NCBI RefSeq assembly: GCF_900996225.1
Contig: NZ_CAAJGL010000068.1
Span: forward strand, 62,001-126,000
Length of the DNA: 64,000 bases
From: Paraburkholderia sp. BCC1884
GTDB lineage: Bacteria; Pseudomonadota; Gammaproteobacteria; Burkholderiales; Burkholderiaceae
Direction: 5' to 3'
Part shown: piece after piece, positions 36,148 through 45,047 of the stretch
Numbering within the stretch: the stretch's first letter is position 1
How the letters are laid out: every line of letters begins with the position of its first letter
The notes under the pieces: generated by a model
Database searches by the model: none
What the model was told of the DNA's origin: nothing
What the model saw: the letters and a program-made list of their open reading frames with translations, nothing else
Program-made: the position numbers and the translations under genes

Positions 36148-37368
36148 TCAGGCTCCGCGTGACGAGTCGGCCTGGGCGGCCTGGATCGCTTGCGCCGCCG
36201 CCGCCTCCCCTGCTGCCACGGCTGGCGAAACAATTGCGGGTTGCCCCGTTTGTCGACGCGAGCGGCCCGAACTCAGATAGTCCGCAATGGAGTCCTGCGT
36301 GACCTCTCCGATATATCGGCCGTCGCTGTCCAGTACCGGCATCCATGACGAATTGAACTGATACATCTTCGACAACACGATGCGCAGATGCTCGTCGGCA
36401 CTGACCGTTGCCTTGAACGGCGTGAGGTGGTCGCCGCACACGCCCTGGCCCGAACGTGCCGCGCGGCGCGTCACGTAACCGAGCGCCTGCTGGGCATCGT
36501 CGACGATCGTCAAATACCGGTTGTCGCTCTCGTCCATGATCTGGAAGGCGCGCGCCACCGGCATATCGGCGCGGGCGGTCTCGGGTTGCGTCGCCGCGTC
36601 ACCCGCCTTCACCAGCAGCAGACGCTTCAGCGTGCTGTCCTGACCGACGAACGCGCCGACGAAATCATCGTGCGGGTGCGCCAGCAGCGTATCCGGATGA
36701 TCGTACTGCACCAGTTGACCGCGACGGAACACCGCGACACGGTCCCCGAGCTTGATCGCCTCGTCGATATCGTGGCTCACCATGATCACGGTCTTGTTCA
36801 ACTGACGCTGCATCTGGAAGAACTCGTTCTGGATCGACTCGCGATTGATCGGGTCCACGGCGCCGAACGGTTCGTCCATCAGCAGCACTGGCGGATCGGC
36901 GGCCAGTGCGCGAATCACACCGATACGCTGCTGCTGCCCACCCGACAATTCGCGCGGATAACGCTTCAGGTATTGCTTCGGATCGAGCGCCACCATCGAC
37001 ATCAACTCCGTGGCGCGTTCACGGCAACGCTTCTTGTCCCAGCCAAGCAGACGCGGCACGACCGTGATGTTCTCCTCGATCGTCATGTTCGGAAACAAGC
37101 CGATCTGCTGAATCACATAGCCGATGTGACGGCGCAACTCGACTTCGTTCAGGCCCGAGGTGTCCTCGCCGTTGATCAACACGCGGCCCGAGGTCGGCGT
37201 GATCAGTCGGTTGATCATCTTCAGCGTGGTGGTTTTGCCGCATCCCGACGGGCCGAGAAACACGCAGATTTCGCCTTCGCCGACGGTCAGGCTCACCGAG
37301 TCCACCGCGCGCACCTGTTGGCCGTCCTTCTGCGTAAACGTTTTGGTCAGTTTGTCGAGTTCGATCAT
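36148..37368 (-). CDS. Quaternary-amine ABC transporter ATPase with CBS pair (OpuCA/ProV type)
   Basis: 406 residues. The ABC domain (1-240) has Walker A GPSGCGKTT, Q-loop YVIQQIGLFPNMTIEEN, signature LSGGQQQRIGV and Walker B LLMDEPFGAVDP; the insert typical of osmoprotectant ATPases follows. Two CBS repeats are at about 255-375 (MDESDNRYLTIVDDAQQALG; SSWMPVLDSDGRYIGEVTQD), the part that senses ionic strength in OpuA. The C-terminal tail is Ala/Gln-rich. ATG 37368 gives the family start MIELDKLTKTF and overlaps the permease stop by four bases. Confidence 0.93.
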   Translation of the reverse strand: MIELDKLTKTFTQKDGQQVRAVDSVSLTVGEGEICVFLGPSGCGKTTTLKMINRLITPTSGRVLINGEDTSGLNEVELRRHIGYVIQQIGLFPNMTIEENITVVPRLLGWDKKRCRERATELMSMVALDPKQYLKRYPRELSGGQQQRIGVIRALAADPPVLLMDEPFGAVDPINRESIQNEFFQMQRQLNKTVIMVSHDIDEAIKLGDRVAVFRRGQLVQYDHPDTLLAHPHDDFVGAFVGQDSTLKRLLLVKAGDAATQPETARADMPVARAFQIMDESDNRYLTIVDDAQQALGYVTRRAARSGQGVCGDHLTPFKATVSADEHLRIVLSKMYQFNSSWMPVLDSDGRYIGEVTQDSIADYLSSGRSRRQTGQPAIVSPAVAAGEAAAAQAIQAAQADSSRGA

Positions 37369-38018
37369 GTCTTTTGCACTCCCTTCGGTGTCAGCAAGCG
37401 TTGCAGCGCTTGAAGCAGCAAGTCGGCGACGATCGCGAGCAAGCTCACGAGTACCGCGCCCACCAACAGTTTCATCATGTTGCTTTGGCCGATCGCGCGG
37501 ATGATCAGCGTGCCGAGGCCGCCCGCGCCGATCACCGCGGCGATCGTCATCACGCCGATGTTCATCACCACGGCCGTACGTACGCCACCCAGAATCACCG
37601 GCACGGCAAGCGGTAAATCGACGAGGCGCAACCGTTGCCAATCCGTCATGCCGATGCCGATGCCGGCTTCCTTGATACCCGGATCGACATTGCGCAACGC
37701 AAGATAGGTGTTGCGCATGATCGGCAGAAGCGAATACAGGAATACGGCAGTAATCGCCGGCACCGCGCCGATGCCCTGGCCGAAGCGCGAGAACACGGGA
37801 ATCATCAGACCGAACAAGGCGATCGACGGCAGCGTCAGCACCACGGTCGCAACGCTCAACAGCGGCGCCGCGAGCCACTCATGGCGATTGATCAGGATCC
37901 CCAGGGGTACGCCGACGATGATCGCGCAGCCCACGGCGATGCCCACCAACCACACGTGCTGGCCGGTGAGTTGCAGCAATTCCGGCCAATTGGCCGATAG
38001 ATAGTCGAATACATTCAT
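37365..38018 (-). CDS. Quaternary-amine ABC transporter permease (OpuCB type)
   Basis: 217-residue inner-membrane permease with about six hydrophobic segments. It carries the coupling-loop sequence KEAGIGIGMTDWQRLRLVDLPLA, which docks on the ATPase, and GALGTLI-like GAGGLGTLIIRAIGQ. Expected substrates are glycine betaine, choline or similar osmoprotectants. It lies 16 bases after the binding-protein gene and overlaps the ATPase gene. Confidence 0.92.
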   Translation of the reverse strand: MNVFDYLSANWPELLQLTGQHVWLVGIAVGCAIIVGVPLGILINRHEWLAAPLLSVATVVLTLPSIALFGLMIPVFSRFGQGIGAVPAITAVFLYSLLPIMRNTYLALRNVDPGIKEAGIGIGMTDWQRLRLVDLPLAVPVILGGVRTAVVMNIGVMTIAAVIGAGGLGTLIIRAIGQSNMMKLLVGAVLVSLLAIVADLLLQALQRLLTPKGVQKT

Positions 38019-38034
38019 CGAAATAGGTCTCCGC

Positions 38035-38934
38035 TCAAGGCAGCTTGTGCGTGCGCAGGAATTCCGCCGCGACTTCGCGCACCGACTTGCCGTCGATGTC
38101 GACTTGCTTGTTCATCTCCAGCATGACGTCGTTGTTCAGCGAGTCGGACAGCGCATTCAATTGCTTCGCGAGTTGCGGGTTCTGGTCGAGCGTAGTCTTG
38201 CGAACCACCGGCGTGGCGTTGTACGCGGGGAAGTAGTGGCGGTCGTCTTCGAGAGGCACGATATCGAAGCCTTTGACACGGCCATCCGTCGTATAGATCA
38301 GACCAATCGACACCTGGTTGTTATGCAACGCGGTGTAGACGAGGCCCGGGTCCATCTGACGCGTTTCCGCGCGGCTGAAGTGCATGCCATAGGCGGCTTC
38401 GAGGGGCTTCAGCCCGTCGGGACGATTGGCAAATTCCGCGTCCATCGCAAACACATGCTTCTTGTTCGGCTCAGCCGCGATCTTTACGGCGAGCTGCGAA
38501 ATCGTGCGGATGCCGGTTTGCCGTGCTTCCTGCTGCGGCAAGCCGAGCGCGTACGTGTTGTTCAAGGGCGAGGCATCGAGCCAGACGAGGCCACGTTTGG
38601 CGTCGAGCGCTTTGACACGCTCGTACATCGTCTTCGGATCGAGCTTCTCGGTAATCTTGTTGTAGACGATCGCGGCGGTGCCGGTGTATTCCCAGGTGAT
38701 ATCCACCTGGCCGTTTTCCTGCGCGCTGCGCAACAAGGTGCTACCGAGACCGGTGCGCGCGTCGATCGTGTACCCCTTCGCGCGCAGGTATTGCGAGGTG
38801 ATTTCGGTAAGAACGTATTGCTCAGTGAAATTTTTTCCACCTAACACGAGGGTCGCGGCGCTGGCGTGCAGGCTCGTGAAGAGCACGACGGCGGTCGCGA
38901 GCCAGCGTCGGCTGCGTTTGAAGAGACTGGTCAT
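38035..38934 (-). CDS. Quaternary-amine periplasmic binding protein (OpuAC/YehZ family)
   Basis: 299 residues with a signal peptide (cleaved near SA-A at about 25). Family markers are LVLGGKNFTEQYVLTEITSQ, LRSAQENGQVDITWEYTGTA, DASPLNNTYALGLPQ and the closing LRTHKLP. Aromatic residues that cage the trimethylammonium head would be supplied by Trp/Tyr of the WEYTG segment. It overlaps the preceding permease by four bases. The Opu/Osm family import role is well established; the ligand here is not fixed. Confidence 0.92.
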   Translation of the reverse strand: MTSLFKRSRRWLATAVVLFTSLHASAATLVLGGKNFTEQYVLTEITSQYLRAKGYTIDARTGLGSTLLRSAQENGQVDITWEYTGTAAIVYNKITEKLDPKTMYERVKALDAKRGLVWLDASPLNNTYALGLPQQEARQTGIRTISQLAVKIAAEPNKKHVFAMDAEFANRPDGLKPLEAAYGMHFSRAETRQMDPGLVYTALHNNQVSIGLIYTTDGRVKGFDIVPLEDDRHYFPAYNATPVVRKTTLDQNPQLAKQLNALSDSLNNDVMLEMNKQVDIDGKSVREVAAEFLRTHKLP

Positions 38935-39647
38935 GCCGTCACCCCGCGTCGTGCGAGCAGGTAGCGGCTGCCGGCCGAGACGATGCCGTCCAGCACCAGC
39001 GCGAGAATCGCCGTCGCGGCGGCGCCAAGCAGGAGTTGCTGCTGATTGTTCAGATAAATACCGGGGAAAATCAGCGTACCGAGACTGTCGGCGCCGATCA
39101 GGTAGGCGAGCGGCGCACTACCCACGTTGATGGCGAGCGCCGTCCGCACGCCGCCGATGATGATCGGCATTGCGTTGGGCAGTTCGACGCGTATCAGCGA
39201 TTGCCAGCCTGTCATGCCGAGGCCGCGCGCCGCTTCGCGCAGCGCGGGCGAGACGTTTTTCATGCCTTCATACGCGTTGCGCGTGATCGGCAGCAAGGAC
39301 GCGAGAAACAGTGCGATGAGCGCCGGAATGTCGCCGATGCCGAAGATGCCGAGCGCGATCGCCAGCACGGCCAGCGATGGGATCGTGTTGCCGATGTTGA
39401 AGATCTGCATGAAGCGTTCGGCGTGACGGGCAAACGATGGGCGGCTCAGCAGAACGCCGGCGGGGATGCCGACGAGCAGGGCGAAGGCCATCGAGTAGCC
39501 GACGAGCAGCAGATGGCGTTTCGTGTAGTAGACGAGATCGGGCGCGTACTGATGGAGCGCGCTGGGGTCGATCGCGCGGCACAACAACGCGATGACAACG
39601 CCGATGGCTACTAGACTGCCGATGAGTCTGGCAGGATGTTTTAGCAT
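38931..39647 (-). CDS. Quaternary-amine ABC transporter permease (second)
   Basis: 238-residue membrane permease, first gene of the operon. It has a membrane anchor at about 8-28 and a core permease domain with LREAARGLGMTGWQSLIRVELPNAMP as the coupling loop and GADSLGTLIFPGIYLN. A four-gene set of permease, binding protein, permease and ATPase, with overlapping starts, matches the Yeh/OsmU-type osmoprotectant importers. Gene order differs from E. coli. Confidence 0.92.
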   Translation of the reverse strand: MLKHPARLIGSLVAIGVVIALLCRAIDPSALHQYAPDLVYYTKRHLLLVGYSMAFALLVGIPAGVLLSRPSFARHAERFMQIFNIGNTIPSLAVLAIALGIFGIGDIPALIALFLASLLPITRNAYEGMKNVSPALREAARGLGMTGWQSLIRVELPNAMPIIIGGVRTALAINVGSAPLAYLIGADSLGTLIFPGIYLNNQQQLLLGAAATAILALVLDGIVSAGSRYLLARRGVTA

Positions 39648-39926
39648 GAAGATCAGCCTCCTGGTTCGGGTTCGAGCGACGCGCGGAAAGAGACGCGGCG
39701 CGTGGGCGTCGTGAGGACGCTGCGAATGGGATTCGAGGCGCGGTTTTTTTGCTCCCGCGAGCCTGAATCTTTTAGGTGGCTAGAGAGGTTTTCTCTCTGT
39801 TGGGGCGAGGGCGGGGTCGGGATTTTTCCGCTCTCTGGGTGGTTGCCAGTTTGCTAAGTAGCAAGAGCGGTGCCAGAGGGAGGGGCGCCCTCGCTTACTG
39901 GGGGTCGTGGTGGAGCAGTCATTTTT

Positions 39927-39951
39927 CCGGCGGCGCGGGGCGCGCCGCCGG
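39927..39951. repeat. 11-bp GC hairpin beside repeat copy
   Basis: CCGGCGGCGCG, GGG, CGCGCCGCCGG. The stem is perfect. T-rich sequence follows only weakly (GTCGTTCTTCT), so a terminator function is uncertain. Confidence 0.6.
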
Positions 39952-39967
39952 GTCGTTCTTCTGGTGG

Positions 39968-39988
39968 GTCCCGGAAACGCTCACCTTT
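39968..39988 (+). repeat. CTCACCTTT intergenic repeat, copy 3
   Basis: Reads GTCCCGGAAA, CG, CTCACCTTT, then CC. Position 7 is G and the base after TTT is C, so GGAAA and TTTCC can pair. The end abuts the EamA stop codon at 39990. Confidence 0.8.
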
Positions 39989-39989
39989 C

Positions 39990-40889
39990 CTACGACGCTC
40001 GCGCTCTTCTTATGAAGACTTTGCGTGTCAGATCGAATGCCACCAGGTTGCCTGCTACGACCAGCAGTAAGCCGACTACCGACAGCGCCGACCACTGGTA
40101 GCCCTCGAAGATCGTCGAGGCGGCAAGCGCGACTATCGGGAATAGCACAGTGCAGTAGGCCGCGCGCTCCGGGCCCATGCGGCCGACCAGCATCAGGTAA
40201 GCCGTGAACCCGATCACCGAGCCGAAGATCGCCAGATAGGCAAGCGCGCCAAGGTAGCGCGTGGTCGGTTCGACGGCGAACGATAGGCCGGCGAGCGCGC
40301 TGCCTATCGCCAGGACGCTGGCACCGATCAGCATCGCCCAACTGTTTGTGGCAAACGGGTGTAGACCCATTGATTGCATTCGGCTCGACAGCAGATTGCC
40401 CGCCGAAAAACACATCGTCCCGAGAAACGCGGTGCCGAGACCCAGCCACGCGGTTCGGTCGCTCAAATGGCCTGACATCTGCTGCACGAATAAACACACG
40501 ATGCCGACGAGGCCCAGCAAGGCGCCCGCAATCACCGTAGGCTGCAGCGGACGACCCATGAACAGACGGCCGTTGATCGAGTTCAGGAGCGGCGCAGTGG
40601 AGAACACCACCGCAACGAGGCCGCTCGGCACGATCTGCTCCGCGTAGTAGAAACACAGGAAGTTGCAGCAGAACAGCGCCACGCCTTGAGCGACGAGGAA
40701 CCGCCACGCGGCGCGCGGCGGCCAGATGGGCCGGCGCATGATGCGCAACAGCGCAAACAGCACCAGCGCCGCGATCCCGAAGCGCCACGCTATCGATACC
40801 GGCGGCGGCACCACGCCGAGTTGCCATTTGATTGCAATCCAGGTGGTGCCCCAGATCAATACGGTAACGGCGTAAAGCACGAGATTCAT
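39990..40889 (-). CDS. EamA/DMT family exporter
   Basis: 299-residue inner-membrane protein of the RhaT/EamA group, two repeats of five helices (residues 1-140 and 150-285). The start MNLVLYAVTVLIWGTTWIAI, the PPPVSIAWRFGIAALVLFAL pair and FSTAPLLNSINGRLFMGRPL are typical; these proteins export amino acids or other metabolites. The ribosome site is weak. It is divergent from an AraC regulator (start 41076), which is the likely controller. The stop directly abuts a copy of the intergenic repeat. Confidence 0.9.
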   Translation of the reverse strand: MNLVLYAVTVLIWGTTWIAIKWQLGVVPPPVSIAWRFGIAALVLFALLRIMRRPIWPPRAAWRFLVAQGVALFCCNFLCFYYAEQIVPSGLVAVVFSTAPLLNSINGRLFMGRPLQPTVIAGALLGLVGIVCLFVQQMSGHLSDRTAWLGLGTAFLGTMCFSAGNLLSSRMQSMGLHPFATNSWAMLIGASVLAIGSALAGLSFAVEPTTRYLGALAYLAIFGSVIGFTAYLMLVGRMGPERAAYCTVLFPIVALAASTIFEGYQWSALSVVGLLLVVAGNLVAFDLTRKVFIRRARAS

Positions 40890-41075
40890 GGTCAGGTCTA
40901 CAGCAGCAATGTCGGAAGCTCGACTATGCGGCCGCGGCGCCTCATGAACTTGTCCAAAATTGCGCACTTTTCCGCCGCTCCAGACCGCGGCACGGCCCGC
41001 ACCGTATACTGGCGCCCACTCCCTCTTCCAAAGCACTCGCCCGCTGCCGTGAACGCCAGACCGCCCATCCCTGCG

Positions 41076-41966
41076 ATGAATCCTACTGAAACGCCCTTCG
41101 GCCTTCAGTCGGTCTGCCACACGCTGAGCAGCGCCAACGCGAATCTGGACCAGTTCGCATGGCTCGGCGACGGGCTCGCCATCGCTCTCTGGACGCGCGA
41201 CACGGAAGAAGCCGAGACCGTCTACGACCAGCCAGGGCATCACACGCTGTCGTGCTATCTGGATGGCGGCTATCGCACCGAGCGTCAAAAAATGCCGGGG
41301 CGCTATGGCGCGCCAGCGCGGCTCTGTGCGCTGCCCGGCGACCACGAATCGCGCTGGTGGGTGCGCGGTCATATGCACTTCATGCATCTCTACTTCCTGC
41401 CGGAGCATTTCACGCAGCGCGCCGTGCAGGAGCTGGACCTCGAACCGCGCGAACTGACGCTCGCCGATCGTACTTATTTCGAGGACCCTCGCATCGCCAC
41501 GCTGTGCCAATCGCTAGTCAATGAAGATTGGCAAGACCCCGATGGTCTGCTGCGCACCAACGAGACTTCACATGAGGTACTGAGTCTGCTGCTGCGAGCG
41601 CAAGGCGTGCGACGCGCGAATGCGTCGCTCAAAGGCGGTTTGTCAGTCGCAACGCGGCGGCGACTGCGCGACTACATCGAGAGTCATCTCGCGCAGACGC
41701 TCACGCTCGGCGAACTGGCCGGCGTCGCCGCGCTGTCGGAGTTTCATCTGGCGCGTATGTTCCGCACGTCGTTCGGACTGCCGCCGGCTGCGTGGATCGC
41801 GCAACGGCGGCTCGAGCGTGCGCGGCTACTGCTGCGCACAACCTCGCTGCCGCTCGCCCAGGTCGCCGAGCAATGCGGCTATGCGAACGCCAGTCACTTC
41901 AGCCATCGCTTCCGCGAGAGCGTAGGCGTGGCGCCGACTGCGTACCGGCAGGCTATCGCCGCCTGA
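41076..41966 (+). CDS. AraC family transcriptional regulator
   Basis: 296 residues. A cupin-like N-terminal half (GDGLAIALWTRDTEEAETVY, GHHTLSCYLDGGYRTERQ) senses a ligand; the C-terminal pair of helix-turn-helices is clear in LTLGELAGVAALSEFHLARM and LPLAQVAEQCGYANASHFSH with the closing FRESVGVAPTAYR. The ATG at 41076 is one choice; an in-frame GTG at 41049 would add nine residues. Divergent from the EamA exporter. The next gene on the minus strand ends 28 bases after its stop. Confidence 0.9.
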   Translation: MNPTETPFGLQSVCHTLSSANANLDQFAWLGDGLAIALWTRDTEEAETVYDQPGHHTLSCYLDGGYRTERQKMPGRYGAPARLCALPGDHESRWWVRGHMHFMHLYFLPEHFTQRAVQELDLEPRELTLADRTYFEDPRIATLCQSLVNEDWQDPDGLLRTNETSHEVLSLLLRAQGVRRANASLKGGLSVATRRRLRDYIESHLAQTLTLGELAGVAALSEFHLARMFRTSFGLPPAAWIAQRRLERARLLLRTTSLPLAQVAEQCGYANASHFSHRFRESVGVAPTAYRQAIAA

Positions 41967-41993
41967 TCCGCCTGGCCGTCGGCGCGATGTGAA

Positions 41994-44900
41994 TCATTGC
42001 AGCGCCATCGCCAGCACACGCGCCACATGCAGGGCGTCCACCGCCGCGCCATCGTGTATCTGATGGCGGCAACTCGTGCCGTCGGCGACCATCAGCGTGT
42101 TGTCGTCGATCTTGCGCACTGCGGGCAATAGCGACAGTTCCGCCATCGCCTGCGAAGTCGCGTAGTGCTCCGCCTCGTAGCCAAAGCTACCGGCCATGCC
42201 GCAGCACGACGACTCCACCGTCGACACCTTCAACCCGGGAATCCACTTCAGCACGGTCTGCACGGGCGTGAACGCGTCGAAGGCTTTCTGATGACAATGG
42301 CCATGCACCAGCGCCTGTTGCTTCGCTAAGGGTTTCAGCGCGAGTTGCAGACGGCCGGCCGTTTCTTCGCGCACCAGAAACTCTTCGAACAGAAACGCCT
42401 GCTGCGAAAGCCGTCGCGCTTCGACGCCGAAACCGTAGTACAGAAACTCGTCGCGCAACGACAGCAGGCATGACGGCTCCAGACCGACGATCGGCACACC
42501 TCGCTCCACGAACGGCTTGAACAGATCGAGCATGCGTCGCGCTTCCTGCTTTGCTTCATCGACCAGGCCTGCCGCAAGGAACGTGCGGCCGCAGCACACA
42601 GGCCGCTCGCCCTGGCGCGCATTGAAATGCACCGTATAGCCCGCCGCCTCCAGAACTTGCTGCGCCGCGCGCGCGTTCTCCGGTTCCATGTTGTTGTTGA
42701 ACGTATCGACGAACAGCATCACCTCTTTGAGCGCCGCGCCTTGCGCCGCCCGGTTCGCCACGGCGCTCGACAGAAACGATTTCCTGAAGCGCGGCAAACT
42801 GCGTTCAGGTGCGAAGCCCACCGCGCGCTTGAACCATGTCGAGAGCAACGGCACGTTGTCGGCCAGCGCCATCACGCCCGGCATGCGACTCGCGGTCGCT
42901 GCATATCGCGGCATGAAGGCCACCAGCCTGTCACGCAAACGCAACCCGTGTCGCTTGACACGCGCCGCCCGCGCTTCGATCTTGAACTTCGCCATATCGA
43001 CGCCGGTCGGGCAATCGCGCTTGCAACCCTTGCACGACACACACAAGTCGAGTGTGTCCTTGACGTCGTCGCTCGCGAGTCCCGCTTCGCCGAGTTGCCC
43101 CGAAATAGCCAGACGCAATGTGTTCGCCCGACCGCGCGTGAGATGCTGTTCGTCCTTCGTCACGCGATAGCTCGGACACATCGTACCCGCGTCGAACTTA
43201 CGGCAATGGCCGTTGTTGTTGCACATCTCGACGGCTTTCGCGAGACCGCCGGCCAGATCGTTGCCGCTACCCGGCGGCGTTTCCTGCCCCGTCAGCGGAT
43301 CGCGTTCGACATTCCACGCCGACCAGTCGAGCGCCGTATCGATCCGCTGCGCCTGATAACCCGGCGCGAAGCGGAAATTGCGCGTGTCGTCCATTTTCGG
43401 CGGACGTACCATCTTGTCGGGATTGAAGCGGTTGTCCGGATCGAAGAGCGTCTTGATCTCGTTGAAAGCCTGATTCAACCGCGGACCGTATTGCCAGGCA
43501 ACCCATTCGCCGCGGCACAAACCGTCGCCATGCTCGCCCGAATAAGCGCCCTTGTATTCGCGCACCAACGCCGCCGCTTCTTCGGCGATGGCGCGCATCT
43601 TCACCGCGCCGTCGCGCCGCATATCGAGAATTGGCCGCACGTGCAGCGTGCCGACGCTCGCGTGCGCATACCAGGTGCCTTCCGTGCCGTGCCGATGAAA
43701 CACTTCCGTCAGACGGCTCGTGTACTCGGCGAGATGTTCGAGCGGCACCGCGCAATCTTCGATGAAGGACACGGGCTTGCCGTCGCCCTTCATGCTCATC
43801 ATGATGTTCAGTCCGGCTTTGCGGACCTCCCACAACGCTTTCTGCTCGTTCGCGTCCGGCATTTCGACAACGGAATCGGGCAAGCCGAGATCGGCCATCA
43901 ACTCGGTGAGCTGCTTCAACGACGCGATTTGGGCGTCACGATCTTCGCCCGCGAACTCCACCAGCAGAATCGCTTGCGGCTCGCCGACCAATGCCTTGCC
44001 GATCACTGGCCGGAACGCGGGGTTGCTCATCGCCAGATCGATCATCGTGCGGTCGACCAGTTCCACCGCGACGGGCTTCAGTTTGACGATGTGCTGCGTC
44101 AGATCCATCGACTGCCAGAAGGTCGGGAAGTTGACCACGCCAAGCGTTTTATGCACCGGCAGCGGCACGAGCTTGAGCGTCAACTGACGGCTGAACGCGA
44201 GCGTGCCTTCCGAGCCAACCAGCAGATGCGCGAGGTTGGCGACGCCGTCGTCGGTATAGGCGCGCGGGTTCTGGCAATCGAACACGTCGATGTTGTAGCC
44301 GGCCACTCGACGCAAGACCTTCGGCACGCGCGCCACGATTTCATCGCGTTCACGCTCGGCGATCTGCTTTACGCCCGCGAGAATCTGCTGCAAGCGCGCG
44401 CCTTGCGGCGCTTCGCGCAGCGACGCGAAATGGGCTTCGCTGCCATCGGCAAGAATGGCGTCGATCGCTTCGACGTTGTGCACCATGTTGCCGTATTCGA
44501 TCGAGCGCGAGCCGCAGGAGTTGTTGCCCGCCATGCCGCCAATCGTGCACTGGGCAGCCGTCGAGACGTCCACCGGAAACCAGAGACCGTGCGGCTTGAG
44601 CCACGCGTTCAGATGATCCAGCACGACACCCGGCTCGACCGTCACGGTGCGCGCTTCGGCATCGAAGTCGACGATATTGTTCAGCCACTTGCTGGTGTCG
44701 ATCACCAGCGCCTCGCCGACCGTCTGCCCGCATTGGCTCGTTCCCGCGCCGCGCGCAAGCAGCGGTACTTTCTCGCTGCGAGCAATTTCCAGCGCGACAC
44801 GCAGGTCGTCCTGGTCGCGCGGCACTACGACGCCGATCGGCGTGATCTGATAGATCGACGCGTCGGTTGCGTAACGGCCACGGCTGGCGAGATCGAAGAG

Positions 44901-45014
44901 CACGTCGCCGCGCAACGACTTGCGCAGAAGCTGCGCGAGCGGACTCGTCAGACGGGCGGCGGACGGAACGAGATGAATCGGCTTGACGAGTAAAGCGGAG
45001 GTGGGGTTCGTCAT
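41994..45014 (-). CDS. FAD/Fe-S D-2-hydroxyacid dehydrogenase (YdiJ-like)
   Basis: 1006 residues. An FAD-binding PCMH domain (about 55-280; VPLLARGAGTSQCGQTVG, GGMAGNNSCGSRSIEYG) is followed by an FAD-oxidase C domain (about 285-570). Next come a 4Fe-4S ferredoxin segment (NNNGHCRKFDAGTMCPSYR; LDLCVSCKGCKRDCPTG, about 615-680) and CCG heterodisulphide-type domains (GLEPSCLLSLRDE; HGHCHQKAFDAF; STVESSCCGMAGSFGYE). E. coli YdiJ (1018 aa) oxidises D-2-hydroxyglutarate; this has the same build. It is the last gene of the operon led by the aminotransferase, 33 bases from the previous gene. Confidence 0.9.
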   Translation of the reverse strand: MTNPTSALLVKPIHLVPSAARLTSPLAQLLRKSLRGDVLFDLASRGRYATDASIYQITPIGVVVPRDQDDLRVALEIARSEKVPLLARGAGTSQCGQTVGEALVIDTSKWLNNIVDFDAEARTVTVEPGVVLDHLNAWLKPHGLWFPVDVSTAAQCTIGGMAGNNSCGSRSIEYGNMVHNVEAIDAILADGSEAHFASLREAPQGARLQQILAGVKQIAERERDEIVARVPKVLRRVAGYNIDVFDCQNPRAYTDDGVANLAHLLVGSEGTLAFSRQLTLKLVPLPVHKTLGVVNFPTFWQSMDLTQHIVKLKPVAVELVDRTMIDLAMSNPAFRPVIGKALVGEPQAILLVEFAGEDRDAQIASLKQLTELMADLGLPDSVVEMPDANEQKALWEVRKAGLNIMMSMKGDGKPVSFIEDCAVPLEHLAEYTSRLTEVFHRHGTEGTWYAHASVGTLHVRPILDMRRDGAVKMRAIAEEAAALVREYKGAYSGEHGDGLCRGEWVAWQYGPRLNQAFNEIKTLFDPDNRFNPDKMVRPPKMDDTRNFRFAPGYQAQRIDTALDWSAWNVERDPLTGQETPPGSGNDLAGGLAKAVEMCNNNGHCRKFDAGTMCPSYRVTKDEQHLTRGRANTLRLAISGQLGEAGLASDDVKDTLDLCVSCKGCKRDCPTGVDMAKFKIEARAARVKRHGLRLRDRLVAFMPRYAATASRMPGVMALADNVPLLSTWFKRAVGFAPERSLPRFRKSFLSSAVANRAAQGAALKEVMLFVDTFNNNMEPENARAAQQVLEAAGYTVHFNARQGERPVCCGRTFLAAGLVDEAKQEARRMLDLFKPFVERGVPIVGLEPSCLLSLRDEFLYYGFGVEARRLSQQAFLFEEFLVREETAGRLQLALKPLAKQQALVHGHCHQKAFDAFTPVQTVLKWIPGLKVSTVESSCCGMAGSFGYEAEHYATSQAMAELSLLPAVRKIDDNTLMVADGTSCRHQIHDGAAVDALHVARVLAMALQ

Positions 45015-45047
45015 TTCGTCGGCCTATAGCAAAACCTGGAGATGCAA

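Larger units (their letters stand above)
39648..39989. other. Intergenic region with a strong GC hairpin and a repeat copy
   Basis: 342 bases between the osmoprotectant operon and the EamA gene. It holds a perfect 11-bp hairpin at 39927-39951 (CCGGCGGCGCG-GGG-CGCGCCGCCGG) and, 16 bases on, a copy of the CTCACCTTT repeat. The open frames here carry no ribosome site, so I read no gene. The operon promoter must be near 39650-39750. Confidence 0.6.

Noticed and set aside
36148..37878. 576-residue version of the OpuCA-type ATPase
   Set aside because: The upstream part is an antisense-quality frame inside the permease gene; family start and four-base overlap support ATG 37368.
39927..39951. Rho-independent terminator
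   Set aside because: T residues precede the stem on the plus strand rather than follow it, so it does not terminate in either direction in the usual way.
39776..40015. Open frame (79 codons) beside the EamA stop
   Set aside because: Trp/Gly/Ser-rich low-complexity reading of a hairpin and repeat; overlaps the EamA coding end in the antisense direction.
42627..44993. 788-codon open frame on the plus strand
   Set aside because: It is antisense to the FAD/Fe-S dehydrogenase, which has complete motifs; the plus frame has no domain, is Arg/His-rich and follows from GC-rich codon bias.
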